Source: Pseudogracilibacillus sp037072025
GTDB taxonomy: Bacteria > Bacillota > Bacilli > Bacillales > Amphibacillaceae
Length of the DNA: 64,000 nucleotides
Assembly (NCBI RefSeq): GCF_037072025.1
Contig: NZ_JAXHDD010000003.1
Coordinates: forward strand, 62,001 to 126,000
Direction of reading: 5' to 3'
Position numbers and translations under genes: made by a program. Below, piece after piece: positions 18,495 through 27,741 of the stretch (position 1 is its first letter; each line of letters opens with the position of its first letter). The notes beneath the pieces are model-generated. The model was not told the DNA's origin. It saw only the letters and a program-made list of their open reading frames with translations, and did no database searches.

Positions 18495-18513
18495 AGTTAT
18501 TCTGAAATTTTTT

Positions 18514-18664
18514 TAACAGATCAGAAACCAGCATGGCTTCGCATAGCGTAGCCACCATCTATCATGAAAATAGATTGTTTTCATACAAAAGTATAAAACT
18601 TCCTTATCTGCATAAGTGCAACTAAGGCATTCGACATAACTAGGCGATAAGCTAAGTTTTCAAA
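18514..18664 (+). repeat. dispersed repeat DR-A, copy 2 (central part missing)
   Basis: It starts AACAGATCAGAAACCAGCAT, continues with AGCCACCATCTATCATGAAA and CATACAAAAGTATAAA, then jumps to TGCATAAGTGCAACTAAGGC and ends CTAAGTTTTCAAAA. Ends match the longer copies at 49961 and 63597; the centre of about 130 bp is absent. Confidence 0.7.
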
Positions 18665-18809
18665 ACAATTGAACGAATGATTTTAATGTAGTAAAAGTTA
18701 TAATAAGTAGTCGATTATAAACTTACAAGTATTTCCCTTTAAAAATGATTACGCTTACAAAAATCTATATGATTACTTTGACATTAACTAAGGGACAGGG
18801 GGATTTAAG

Positions 18810-19901
18810 GTGGCAGAAACAATTGTACGTTTAGAAAATATTACGAAAAGTTTTGGAGATATGCATGCAGTCAATGATGTCAGTCTTGATATTAAGACTG
18901 GGGAATTTTTAACATTATTAGGTCCTTCCGGGTGTGGAAAGACGACAACGCTAAGAATGATTGCAGGGTTTGAACAACCGACCACAGGAAATGTCTGGAT
19001 CAGTGATAAAAAGGTAAATAATGTCGAACCATACAATCGTGAAGTGAATACAGTATTTCAAAATTATTCCTTGTTTCCCCATATGAATGTATTTGATAAT
19101 ATTGCATTCGGTTTGAAAATGAAGAAAATCAAGAAAAATGAGATCAATGAAAGAGTAATGAAAGTTTTAAAACTTGTTCAATTAGAAAGCCATAAGACCC
19201 GAAAGCCAGAGCAACTCAGTGGTGGTCAGCAACAAAGAATTGCTATTGCACGAGCCGTCGTTAATAATCCTCAAGTCTTATTGCTAGACGAACCGCTCGG
19301 AGCACTCGATTTAAAGCTCCGTAAACAAATGCAACTGGAGCTCAAGCATTTGCAACAAACCCTCGGAATTACATTTATTTATGTCACACATGACCAAGAA
19401 GAAGCACTGACAATGTCCGACAGAATTGTCGTCATGAATAATGGGAAAATTGAACAGGCGGATATTCCTCATAAAATATATGAAACTCCTAAAACATTGT
19501 TTGTTGCTAATTTTATTGGTGATACAAATATTTTAGAAGGTGTTGTAACGAATAGTGATAATGACGATGTAAAAGTTCAATTAGGGAATGAAACGTTACT
19601 TGCAAAAAATGATGGATCGTTACAGACAGGGCAAGAGGTTCAAGTGTCCATCAGACCGGAAAATATTTCATTTTGTACGGAAACAAATGAAGGTATGAAA
19701 TTTGAAGTGACGGTAAAAGAGTTGATTTACATCGGTTCATTAACGAAAGTAGTTACTGAACTAGCAGATGGGCAAAAGCTACTTATTCAAAGTACAAATG
19801 GTTCAGATATTAAAGAAAATACAAAAAGATATGTAACTTGGAATAAAGAAGATTGCCTCGTATATCAAGGAGAAAATGAACAACAAGCTATAGTTCAATA
19901 A
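18810..19901 (+). CDS. potA: spermidine/putrescine-type ABC transporter ATP-binding protein
   Basis: 363 residues. ABC ATPase with Walker A GPSGCGKTTT near residue 38, Q-loop FQNYSLFPHM, signature LSGGQQQRIAIARA, Walker B LLLDEPLGALD and the H-loop in YVTHDQEEALTMSD; a C-terminal TOBE/OB region (about 280-355) follows, as in PotA/MalK types. GTG start with an AGGGGG ribosome site. First gene of a four-gene polyamine-type importer, 15 bp before the binding protein. Confidence 0.92.
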   Translation: MAETIVRLENITKSFGDMHAVNDVSLDIKTGEFLTLLGPSGCGKTTTLRMIAGFEQPTTGNVWISDKKVNNVEPYNREVNTVFQNYSLFPHMNVFDNIAFGLKMKKIKKNEINERVMKVLKLVQLESHKTRKPEQLSGGQQQRIAIARAVVNNPQVLLLDEPLGALDLKLRKQMQLELKHLQQTLGITFIYVTHDQEEALTMSDRIVVMNNGKIEQADIPHKIYETPKTLFVANFIGDTNILEGVVTNSDNDDVKVQLGNETLLAKNDGSLQTGQEVQVSIRPENISFCTETNEGMKFEVTVKELIYIGSLTKVVTELADGQKLLIQSTNGSDIKENTKRYVTWNKEDCLVYQGENEQQAIVQ

Positions 19902-19916
19902 AAAGGGGCTGAGTTT

Positions 19917-20999
19917 ATGAGAAGGAGTCTTGCAGTTACTATTTTTGGAATGGTGTTAATACTCGGATTAGTGGCGTGTTCGAACTCGAAACAAGCGGAT
20001 GGAAAGGAGTCAGGGGTCGATGATTTAAGCGATGAACTAATCATTTTTAACTGGAGTGAATACATGCCAGATGAAATTATAGAAGGGTTTGAAGAAGAAT
20101 TCGGCGTAGAAGTTGTCTATACTACATTTTCATCGAACCAAGAGATGTTAGCGAAAATTAAAAGTGGCACAGTTGCTTATGATCTTGCAGTACCTTCTGA
20201 CTTTTACGTTAAAGTCACGAAAGAAGAAGGATTACTAAACAAAATAAACTTCGATAATATTCCAAACTTTGAACATATCGCAGATGAATGGAAAAGTCTA
20301 GACTCTGATCCGGATAATGAATATTCGGTTACGTATATGTATGGATTTGATGGGATCTTTTATAATAAGTCAAAAATAAATGAACCGCCTACAAGTTGGG
20401 GAGATTTATGGAATCCAGAATATAAAGGACATGTCGTTGTCATGGAGGCTGCAGATGAGATTAATGATATGTTACAGCAGTATTTAGGAAATGACATCAA
20501 TGATCCAACGGTTGAACAAATCGAAGAAGGTGGGGAGAAGTTTAAAGAACTTGTTCCAAATATTTTATTGTTCTCTGAAACGCCAATAGCAGAGTTGGTA
20601 AGTGGCGAAGCGTGGATTGGTTATGGGTATTCAGGTGAAGCGGGTGTTGCTTATTTAGAAAATGAAGACATTGATTTTGTTTTACCAGAAGAAGGCGGGA
20701 TTAGATGGACAGATAATATGGTAATTCCATCCACTGCACAAAACCAGGCAACTGCCGAAGCTTTCATTAATTATATGTTGCGACCAGAAGTAAGCAAACT
20801 TTTGTCTGAAGAGTTTCCTTATGGCAATCCAAATACAGCGGCTGTTGAACTTTTAGATGAAGATCATGCAAAAATTCCTGGCATTTCGCTCCCGCAAGAG
20901 CAAATTGAAAAATCAGAATGGGCTGTTGTACTAGATCCGGAGAGAACGCAAGTTGTTAACAAAGTCATTCAAGAAGCTAAAGTTGCAGGAGGTCATTAG
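19917..20999 (+). CDS. potD: spermidine/putrescine-type substrate-binding lipoprotein
   Basis: 360 residues. Lipoprotein signal ending LGLVACSNS (Cys about residue 21). The mature part starts LSDELIIFNWSEYMPDEII, the PotD/PotF hallmark, and continues with YDLAVPSDFYVKV, GFDGIFYNKSKI and a type II periplasmic-binding fold. An AAGGGGCTG ribosome site precedes ATG 19917. Gene order A-D-C-B differs from the usual potABCD, and 1.1 kb of repeats separates it from the permease genes. A weak hairpin (AATAAAAGCT/AGCCTTTTATT, 21003-21041) follows. Confidence 0.92.
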   Translation: MRRSLAVTIFGMVLILGLVACSNSKQADGKESGVDDLSDELIIFNWSEYMPDEIIEGFEEEFGVEVVYTTFSSNQEMLAKIKSGTVAYDLAVPSDFYVKVTKEEGLLNKINFDNIPNFEHIADEWKSLDSDPDNEYSVTYMYGFDGIFYNKSKINEPPTSWGDLWNPEYKGHVVVMEAADEINDMLQQYLGNDINDPTVEQIEEGGEKFKELVPNILLFSETPIAELVSGEAWIGYGYSGEAGVAYLENEDIDFVLPEEGGIRWTDNMVIPSTAQNQATAEAFINYMLRPEVSKLLSEEFPYGNPNTAAVELLDEDHAKIPGISLPQEQIEKSEWAVVLDPERTQVVNKVIQEAKVAGGH

Positions 21000-21189
21000 A
21001 AAAATAAAAGCTTTCAAAAATTAAAGATAGCCTTTTATTCTCCGTTATCACTTTAAAATTATAAGCAGCTAGGATTCGTTACCTTAACAAACTAGGCTCT
21101 TTTCATAAGTTTTGTTGCTTTTGATTTTCGCAGTTGAAGTATACTGTGACGTAACGATTTATCACCGTTGGGGAAAAGTGACTCTACCT

Positions 21190-21310
21190 CCGCTCCGGAA
21201 TGTGAGCCGATTAACAACATGCAGAGTCCAGATCTAAGATGTCGAGTCGATCTGCATGACGTCGAGTCTTTTTCCAACATGTCGAGTCGATCTGCAAGAT
21301 GGGTAGTTTC
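21190..21310 (+). repeat. TCGAGTC repeat flanking the 52-bp array (20-21 bp period)
   Basis: GATGTCGAGTCGATCTGCA, GACGTCGAGTCTTTTTCC and ATGTCGAGTCGATCTGCAAG follow each other every 20-21 bases. A related piece (GCGAGTCTTTATCCATGATG, then TCGAGTCG) lies on the far side of the array at about 21977-22005. The 52-bp array therefore looks nested inside an older 20-bp-period array. Confidence 0.7.
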
Positions 21311-21311
21311 G

Positions 21312-21980
21312 CTCTTAATCGTGCCCGTTTTAGGTGGGGGTCATGGAAAACGGGCATGTTTCGCTCTTAATCGTGACCATTTTGGGTAGGAGTCATGGAA
21401 ACCGGGCATGTTTCGCCCTTAATCGTGCCCGTTTAGGGTGGGGGTCATGGAAAACGGGCAAGTTTCGCTCTTAATCGTGCCCGTTTTGGGTAAGAGTCAT
21501 GGAAAACGGGCATGTTTTGATCTTAATCGTGCCCGTTTAGGTTGGGGATCATGGAAAACGGGCATGTTTCGGTCTTAATCGTGCCCGTTTTGAGTAAGAG
21601 TCATGGAAAACGGGCATGTTTCGGTCTTAATCGTGCCCGTTTTGAGTAAGAGTCATGGAAAACGGGCAAGTTTCGCACTTAATCGTGCCCGTTTAGGTTG
21701 GAGATCATGGAAAACGGGCAAGTTTCGCACTTAATCGTGCCCGTTTTGAGTAAGAGTCATGGAAAACGGTCATGTTTCGGTCTTAATCGTGCCCGTTTTG
21801 AGTAAGAGTCATGGAAAACGGTCATGTTTCGGTCTTAATCGTGCCCGTTTTGAGTAAGAGTCATGGAAAACGGTCATGTTTTGATCTTAATCGTGCCCGT
21901 TTTGAGTAAGAGTCATGGAAAACGGTCATGTTTCGGTCTTAATCGTGCCCGTTTTGGATAAGAGTCATGGAAAACGGCGA
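21312..21980 (+). repeat. 13-unit, 52-bp tandem array with an inverted repeat in each unit
   Basis: Each unit contains TGCCCGTTTT, a 15-base spacer with GAGTCATGG, then AAAACGGGCA, so most units can form a 10-bp hairpin. Unit boundaries read CTTAATCG. Units 9-12 share a change to AAAACGGTCA, which breaks one base pair and suggests recent amplification of that variant. The array sits between potD and the permease genes of one transporter. No coding frame is conserved across it. Confidence 0.9.
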
Positions 21981-22155
21981 GTCTTTATCCATGATGTCGA
22001 GTCGAGCCGTATCGATTTATTAATAAGCAGAGCCTAATGTCACAGTTTATGGATTATGTTTCAAAGACATCAGGTCTTTTCGGTGGGGCGAATGGAGGTG
22101 CAGTCTTAATTTTATGGAAAATAGCCAAAAACTAAAAGGGGAAATAGGTGTTGAC

Positions 22156-22947
22156 ATGAGAGAGAGAACGAAGAAAATTTTATCTGCTTATAGCTTGGTT
22201 GTTTTTGCATTTCTATATATACCAATCATCGTTTTAATGGTCTTTTCATTTAATGATTCAAAACTTGGAACTGTATGGACCGGATTTACATTCGATTGGT
22301 ATATAAAACTATTTAATAACTCCCAGATCATCGAGGCATTACTCAATAGCTTATTTGTTGCCACTGTAACAACGGTGCTGTCGGTTATTTGTGGGACGTT
22401 GGCAGCACTTGTTTTACATCGATATATTTTTATTGGGAAAAAAGCGGTCGACTTTATTTTAATGATCCCTGTGATTATTCCGGATATCGTGATTGGAATT
22501 GCACTACTATCTATTTATGGAATCCTTAAAATTAATTTAGGTTTATTTACAGTAATACCGGGTCATGTCGTATGGGGAATCTCTTTTGTTGCCTTAGTCG
22601 TTTTGGCGCGCATGGCTGGCTTTGACAGGTCACTTGAAGAAGCAGCAAAAGACTTGGGTGCCAATGAATGGCAGACCTTTTGGCGTGTAACCTTTCCACT
22701 CATTTTTCCAGGTGTTCTGGCTGGTGCGTTAATTGTCTTTACGATGTCATTGGATGAATTTGAAGTAGCATTTTTCACATCCGGTCCAAGCTCAAGTACA
22801 CTTCCAGTACTGATTTACTCGATGGTTAGACATGGTGTTTCCCCTGAAATTAATGCGCTATCTACGATATTGATTGTATTAATTATGCTTGCTATTCTCG
22901 TTTGGGGTCTAACCATGAGAAGGAAGGAGAGTGCAACAAATGATTAG
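22156..22947 (+). CDS. potC: spermidine/putrescine-type ABC permease, PotC-like
   Basis: About 263 residues with six membrane segments and the inner-membrane-component loop EEAAKDLGANEWQTFWRVTFP (EAA motif near residue 160). The C-terminal segment has TMSLDEFEVAFFTSGPSSSTLPV, typical of PotC/PotI. The frame is open from ATG 22114, but AGGTG before ATG 22156 and the family N terminus (MRERTKKILSAYSLVVFAFL) favour the later start. Its stop overlaps the next gene by 8 bases. Confidence 0.9.
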   Translation: MRERTKKILSAYSLVVFAFLYIPIIVLMVFSFNDSKLGTVWTGFTFDWYIKLFNNSQIIEALLNSLFVATVTTVLSVICGTLAALVLHRYIFIGKKAVDFILMIPVIIPDIVIGIALLSIYGILKINLGLFTVIPGHVVWGISFVALVVLARMAGFDRSLEEAAKDLGANEWQTFWRVTFPLIFPGVLAGALIVFTMSLDEFEVAFFTSGPSSSTLPVLIYSMVRHGVSPEINALSTILIVLIMLAILVWGLTMRRKESATND

Positions 22948-23791
22948 AAACATACGACTGGCCTATACGATGCTTACACCAACGCTCATTTGGCTACTAC
23001 TCTTTTTACTCATACCACTAGGGCTAATCATGGTAATTAGCTTTACAACGAACTTGGGATTCGGTGGCATTTTGTATGAATTCAGTACAGAAGCATATCG
23101 ATTAGCATTTAGTACGACATATGCAAGAGTAATTTGGAATTCATTACTTTGGGCAGGAATTGGAACAATAATCTGCTTACTTATTGCTTACCCCTTCGCC
23201 TATTTTATTGCACATGCTGGCAAGTGGAAAAATATACTCCTATTATTAGTCATGGTACCTTTTTGGACGAATTTTTTAATTCTTATTTATGCATGGATTG
23301 TGTTATTGAATTCTCAAGGAGTTATTAACAATTTATTGCTATCAATAGGAATCATTTCTGAGCCACTTGCGATGCTTTATACGCCGTATGCAGTTGTGAT
23401 TGGAATTGTCTATGGATTTTTACCATTTATGGTGTTACCGATTTATGCTTCCATCGAACAATTGGATCATTCATATTTAGAAGCGGCAGAAGATCTCGGT
23501 GCGAGCCCGGTAAGAGCCTTCATAAAAATCACCTTGCCATTGACGGCACCAGGTATTTTTGCGGGGATTTTCCTTACATTCATTCCAGCACTAAGTGTAT
23601 TTGTTATTACAGATTTATTGACCGGTGGAAAATTACTCATGTTAGGTAACATTATCAGAGATGCCTTTATCGTTGAGATGAACTGGCAATTAGGATCAGC
23701 CTTATCCTTATTACTTACTCTTCTTGTGTTAATTGCAATTTACTTATTTATGAAATTTACATCATCAGAGGATCGGAATCTATTACTATAG
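22940..23791 (+). CDS. potB: spermidine/putrescine-type ABC permease, PotB-like
   Basis: About 283 residues, six membrane segments, EAA loop LEAAEDLGASPVRAFIKITLP near residue 185 and the PotB/PotH-type FIPALSVFVITDLLTGGK. ATG 22940 lies inside the end of potC with GGAGAG upstream, indicating coupled translation. The gene ends directly at a MITE-like repeat (23797). Confidence 0.9.
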   Translation: MIRNIRLAYTMLTPTLIWLLLFLLIPLGLIMVISFTTNLGFGGILYEFSTEAYRLAFSTTYARVIWNSLLWAGIGTIICLLIAYPFAYFIAHAGKWKNILLLLVMVPFWTNFLILIYAWIVLLNSQGVINNLLLSIGIISEPLAMLYTPYAVVIGIVYGFLPFMVLPIYASIEQLDHSYLEAAEDLGASPVRAFIKITLPLTAPGIFAGIFLTFIPALSVFVITDLLTGGKLLMLGNIIRDAFIVEMNWQLGSALSLLLTLLVLIAIYLFMKFTSSEDRNLLL

Positions 23792-23796
23792 GTGCG

Positions 23797-24125
23797 TGTT
23801 CAAAAAGGAGGATAAAAAGGACTAAGTCGGCTAAGGTCGAAACGTCCTGTGCGGGCGCCATCGACACTAGCACGTCCTGTGCGTCGTCGGTCGATGACAA
23901 ACGTCACGTCCTGTGATGCCATCGACACTAGTACGTCCTGTACAACGAAAGTTCAAGGCGCGGCGTAGCTTCCCATACCGGAACGTATGCAGTTAATACG
24001 TGAGGAACTAAAAAAAGCAAGCCAACGAGCTTTTCAAAGGAATGTCGACTAATAACGGGCTCCAGGCCCAACGACGGTTTACCCCTTTTGAAGGGCATGT
24101 CATTTTTACCGAACTTTTTGAACAA
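23797..24125 (+). mobile_element. MITE-like element R2 with terminal inverted repeats
   Basis: It begins TGTTCAAAAAGGAGGATAAA and ends GTCATTTTTACCGAACTTTT then TGAACA, so the ends are inverted copies of TGTTCAAAAAG. The outer flanks TTACTATAG (23783-23791, containing the potB stop) and CTATAGTAA (24129-24137) are also inverted. The interior has repeated ACTAGCACGTCCTG / ACTAGTACGTCCTG. No transposase is encoded. A second copy is at 58163-58420 in the other orientation. Confidence 0.7.
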
Positions 24126-24172
24126 CCTCTATAGTAAATTATCCTCTTATTACTTTAATAGAAGGTGAAAAA

Positions 24173-25450
24173 ATGGATTTTTTATCCATGTGGGAAGCGA
24201 CAGCAAATGAACGAATTGATCATCCGGCGCTTGAGGGAGAAATTGAATGTGATGTCGTCATTATTGGGGGTGGCTATTCAGGTCTATCTACTTCTTATCA
24301 TTTACAAGAAAAAAACTGTCAAACGGTCGTTCTTGAAAAGGGTAGAGTAGGTAGTGGTGCTAGTGGCCGGAATGGCGGAGAAGTGCTTACAGGTTATCTT
24401 GGCACCATGCAAGAATGGGCGGAAAAATTCGGAATTGAAATCGCTAAAGAGATGTGGAAACTATCGATAGAAGCGATTGATTTAATCGAAAATATTATTG
24501 ATACACATAACATTAAATGTGATTTTACTAGAAATGGAGATTTTTATGCTGCATATAAACCTTCACATCTGGAAGGAATGAAAAAGGAACAGGAATTCAT
24601 GGCAGAGAAACTTAGTTATGAAGAGATAACTATCATTGAAAAAGACGCTCTGAAAACAGAGTTACAGACTGATTTTTATTATGGTGGTCGTGTCGATAAA
24701 AAAAGTGCACATTTCCACCCATTAAATTATGCACTTGGTGTGGCTGAAGCGACTGCTGAACGTGGGGCAAAGATTTTTGAAAACACAGAGGCAGTGCAGG
24801 TAGAGAGGAAAAATAAAAAAGTCGTCGTTCATACTCCGAACGGGCGGGTTGTTGCCGAGGAAATCGTTATCGTGACGAATGCTTATGCTGGTGATTTACA
24901 TCAAACGATTAAACGAGCGGTCATCCCGGTAGAAAGTATTATGATTTCTACAGAAGCCCTGACAGAAGACTTGATGGAGGAATTAATTCCAAACAATCGA
25001 GCTGTTTCTGATTCTAAAAATCTATTGTATTATTTTCGGAGAACAAACGATAACCGTATGGCCTTTGGGGGGTCTGGTCGAGCAGCGAGCATGCGTGGAC
25101 TAAACCGGATGTACGAAGCGTTACATATGGGAATGCTCAACGTTTTCCCACAGCTTAGAGATGCAGCAATTGATTATCGTTGGGGTGGCAAAGTAGGATT
25201 TACAAAGGAGATGCTGCCATATATTGGGCAATTGGAAGATGGTACATATTTTGCTTTTGGGTATGGCGGGCATGGTGCGGCAATGGCTTCGATGTTAGGA
25301 AAAGTAATCGCACATGCAATTTTGAATGATGGGGAAATGAATAATCCATTAAAAGTTGAAAAACTAAAGCCAATTCCATTTCATAGCCAGCATGCAAAAG
25401 CAGTTGGGTTGATTAAATTTTATAAAAAGTTTCAGGATATCGTCTCATAG
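24173..25450 (+). CDS. puuB: FAD-dependent amine oxidoreductase, gamma-glutamylputrescine oxidase-like
   Basis: 425 residues of the DAO family. The FAD-binding motif is CDVVIIGGGYSGLSTSYHL near residue 26 with VVLEKGRVGSGASGRNGGEV following. Later come HFHPLNYALGVAEA, TNAYAGDLH, DYRWGGKVGFTKEMLPYIG and the C-terminal FGYGGHGAAMA. Block order follows E. coli PuuB (GASGRNGG, HPLN, DYRW, GYSGHG recalled from the family). It would oxidise a mono-acylated putrescine at its free amine to the aldehyde. No glutamylputrescine synthetase is visible, so the acyl group may be something other than glutamyl. GAAGGTG precedes ATG 24173. Confidence 0.82.
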   Translation: MDFLSMWEATANERIDHPALEGEIECDVVIIGGGYSGLSTSYHLQEKNCQTVVLEKGRVGSGASGRNGGEVLTGYLGTMQEWAEKFGIEIAKEMWKLSIEAIDLIENIIDTHNIKCDFTRNGDFYAAYKPSHLEGMKKEQEFMAEKLSYEEITIIEKDALKTELQTDFYYGGRVDKKSAHFHPLNYALGVAEATAERGAKIFENTEAVQVERKNKKVVVHTPNGRVVAEEIVIVTNAYAGDLHQTIKRAVIPVESIMISTEALTEDLMEELIPNNRAVSDSKNLLYYFRRTNDNRMAFGGSGRAASMRGLNRMYEALHMGMLNVFPQLRDAAIDYRWGGKVGFTKEMLPYIGQLEDGTYFAFGYGGHGAAMASMLGKVIAHAILNDGEMNNPLKVEKLKPIPFHSQHAKAVGLIKFYKKFQDIVS

Positions 25451-25486
25451 AGAACGCATATGAAAAGAAAGGGATGAAAGGATAAG

Positions 25487-26572
25487 ATGATTCAAAAATT
25501 AACATGTAAAGGCTCCCCTAAAGAAATCGGTAAGCAACATGGGGAGCAAGGAAAACAGCAAGTTTTATATAGTTTAAAAACATATGAAGAGCTTTTTCAT
25601 GGCTATCAATTCATTGATTGGAAACAAGCGAGAGAACGGGCATTATTACATGTCGATGCGATTGAAAAGTACGATGCTGAACTGATCGAAGAAATGGAAG
25701 GAGTTGCCGAAGGGGCGGGAGTGGATTTTGAAGATATTTTAGCGTTAAATGCTCGTAGTGAAATTGCGCTAGGAAGTTACGGCGGGCGTGGGTTTTCCGA
25801 TGGGTGTACAGCAATTGCGACATTTCCACCAGTTAGTAGAGACATCATTATTGGACAGAATTGGGATTGGAAAGGACAGCAACAGAAAAGCTTGCTTCTT
25901 ATGGAAATTGAGCAGAAAAGTAAGCCAGCTGTCACGATCGTTACAGAAGGCGGGATCATCGGTAAAATTGGGTTTAATTCAGAAGGGTTAGGACTGTGTT
26001 TCAATGCGCTTTTAACAGACAAAAAGTCAAATGATGTTCCGATTCATTTAGGGTTGCGTGCTGTCTTAAATTCCCATACATTACCAGAAGCAATTTCAAA
26101 ATTAAAAGATGGGCAAATTGCGGCGACAGCAAGTTTTGTGATTGGAAAAGCAGATAAGGATGGCAGTGGAATGGCGGTAAATGCGGAAGTTTCTCCATTT
26201 GGAATTGATCTTGTCGGTGGGACAGATGGCTCTTTCGTTCATACGAACCATATAAAGTCAGAGCTGCTTAAAGAAAATTTAACGGATATGAATGAATTTA
26301 TTTACGATGGTTCCATGATGCGCTATAATCGTGCGAAACAGTTGATAAATATCGCGAAACACGAACAAGAAAATATTACCGAAGAAACGTATAAAGAGTG
26401 GCTAAAAGATGAATTTAATGCACCAGAAGCAATTAATCATTTTTCGAATGAAAATACTCCTGAACACCGACGGATGGAGACAGTTTTTTCGATCATTATG
26501 AATTTGTCAAAACGAAAAACGTACCTATGTATTGGGAAACCTTCTGAAGGAGAGTATACTGAAATTGAATAG
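25487..26572 (+). CDS. C45 family autoproteolytic acyltransferase/hydrolase
   Basis: 361 residues. The start KEIGKQHGEQGKQQVLYSL and the core FSDGCTAIATFPP with Gly 106-Cys 107, followed by IIIGQNWDW, match the acyl-CoA:6-aminopenicillanic acid acyltransferase (peptidase C45) family. In that family the cysteine becomes the N-terminal nucleophile after self-cleavage. These Ntn hydrolases make or break amide bonds. Placed 36 bp after the PuuB-like oxidase and 15 bp before a GNAT, it is a good candidate to remove an acyl group from an acylated amine intermediate (inference). Confidence 0.82.
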   Translation: MIQKLTCKGSPKEIGKQHGEQGKQQVLYSLKTYEELFHGYQFIDWKQARERALLHVDAIEKYDAELIEEMEGVAEGAGVDFEDILALNARSEIALGSYGGRGFSDGCTAIATFPPVSRDIIIGQNWDWKGQQQKSLLLMEIEQKSKPAVTIVTEGGIIGKIGFNSEGLGLCFNALLTDKKSNDVPIHLGLRAVLNSHTLPEAISKLKDGQIAATASFVIGKADKDGSGMAVNAEVSPFGIDLVGGTDGSFVHTNHIKSELLKENLTDMNEFIYDGSMMRYNRAKQLINIAKHEQENITEETYKEWLKDEFNAPEAINHFSNENTPEHRRMETVFSIIMNLSKRKTYLCIGKPSEGEYTEIE

Positions 26573-26587
26573 AAAGGAAGGATGAAC

Positions 26588-27250
26588 GTGTCAGCCGTTG
26601 ATTGGTTAGAGGAAAAATTGATAATTCGCAAGATAGAAAAAGATGATATTGAAGAAGTGGTTAAAGTTGCTCAAGCTGCTTTTGGGAATCCTAATATTGC
26701 CTTTGAGAAAAAACATTATGAAAGTCATATTGAAATTTTTCCAGAAGGGCAAGTTTGTGTAGCATATGATGGAAAAATTATTGGAGCCAGTTCAAGTGTC
26801 ATTGTCAACTATGATGAATATGGACACGATCATTCGTTTGAAGAAATTTCCGGGAATAATTATATTACAAACCATAATCCGGAGGGCCGAAATCTGTATG
26901 GAATTGATGTCGTCGTTCATCCGGATTACCGCAATTTAAAAATCGGTCGCCGTTTGTATGAGGAGCGGAGAAATTTATGTAAACGATTGAATTTAGAGAG
27001 TATTATTATTGGTGGTCGTATTCCGAATTACCATAAATATGCCGATACATTGACGGCGGAAGAATATGTGAGACAAGTGGAAAAGGGTGACATCTTTGAC
27101 CCTGTAATTTGTTTTCAATTGGCGAACGGGTTTAAAATCAGGACTGTTAAAGCGAATTATTTGATTGGTGATGAAGCCTCATTGGAATACGCAACGATTA
27201 TGGAATGGGATAATCCTGATTATCGTCGTGAGAATAAAAATAAATTGTAA
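26588..27250 (+). CDS. GNAT family N-acetyltransferase, paralogue of 17595-18245
   Basis: About 220 residues, with the same motif order as the other GNAT: EGQVCVAYDGKIIGASSSVI, HNPEGRNLYGIDVVVHPDYR, GRRLYEERRNLCKRLNLESI, IIIGGRIPNYHKYADTLTAE. The first ATG (26582) touches the AAAGGAAGG ribosome site, so GTG 26588 is the likelier start. Last of three closely spaced genes (oxidase, C45 hydrolase, GNAT), which places amine acylation and deacylation in one operon. Confidence 0.82.
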   Translation: MSAVDWLEEKLIIRKIEKDDIEEVVKVAQAAFGNPNIAFEKKHYESHIEIFPEGQVCVAYDGKIIGASSSVIVNYDEYGHDHSFEEISGNNYITNHNPEGRNLYGIDVVVHPDYRNLKIGRRLYEERRNLCKRLNLESIIIGGRIPNYHKYADTLTAEEYVRQVEKGDIFDPVICFQLANGFKIRTVKANYLIGDEASLEYATIMEWDNPDYRRENKNKL

Positions 27251-27265
27251 CTTCTGATGGAAGAT

Positions 27266-27291
27266 TTATGCAAATTGGAATAATGTATGCA
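27266..27291 (+). promoter_or_regulatory. candidate upstream activator site 2 for the sigma-54 regulator
   Basis: TTATGCAAATTGGAATA followed by ATGTATGCA, nearly the same as the site at 14483-14509 (TTATGCAAAATGGAATA). It is 477 bp from the -24 element at 27743, and a DR-A repeat of about 375 bp lies between them. Confidence 0.55.
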
Positions 27292-27321
27292 GATCGGAAT
27301 GAAATCATGCGTAATGGTTTT

Positions 27322-27695
27322 AACAGTAAGACAGCATGATCCCGCATTCGCGGAAGCCACCATCTATCATGAAAAAGGTTTGTTTCCATACAAAAGTATA
27401 AATCCTTTCTTGACTCGCTCACTGGCTAAGAACGCGACATCCTGCCGCAACGCCAGTACTAGCACGTCCTGGGACTGCGCATTCGCTCGTCCCATCGTAA
27501 AAATTTGTGCTCGTAAGTGCTACTTTCGTTCTCGCCGTAAAAGGCTTGCACTCTAGAGCATAAGTGCAACATCACCTCTGTCTTTCGCCATTATGGCTCT
27601 GAGGATGGTCGACTAAGAACAGGCTTTGCGCCTAATGTCGGCATACCCCTAGTGATGAGGGCAAGTTTTCTTTAACGTATGCCAAGTTTTCTAAA
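27322..27695 (+). repeat. dispersed repeat DR-A, copy 3 (longest)
   Basis: It begins AACAGTAAGACAGCATGATC, has GAAGCCACCATCTATCATGA, CATACAAAAGTATAAATCC, CCAGTACTAGCACGTCCTGG and ends GCCAAGTTTTCTAAAA. It has an extra segment near the 3' end (GGCATACCCCTAGTGATGAG) not in other copies. It separates a sigma-54 promoter from its likely activator site. Open frames within are not genes. Confidence 0.75.
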
Positions 27696-27699
27696 AGAA

Positions 27700-27740
27700 A
27701 CAGGGATGTACAGCCTTTGCAAAGGGATATCCCTGTTTTT
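27700..27740 (+). terminator. hairpin with T run directly before the puuP sigma-54 promoter
   Basis: ACAGGGAT and ATCCCTGT arms with an inner CCTTT/AAAGG stem, followed by TTTTT at 27736-27740. It can terminate read-through from the GNAT gene and insulate the sigma-54 promoter that begins two bases later. Confidence 0.65.
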
Positions 27741-27741
27741 G

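Noticed and set aside
21001..21041. Terminator after potD
   Set aside because: The arms AATAAAAGCT/AGCCTTTTATT pair imperfectly with a long loop and no clear T run. Too weak to call as a separate feature.
27287..27556. 89-residue plus-strand ORF
   Set aside because: Inside DR-A copy 3. Same repeat, different frames in other copies.
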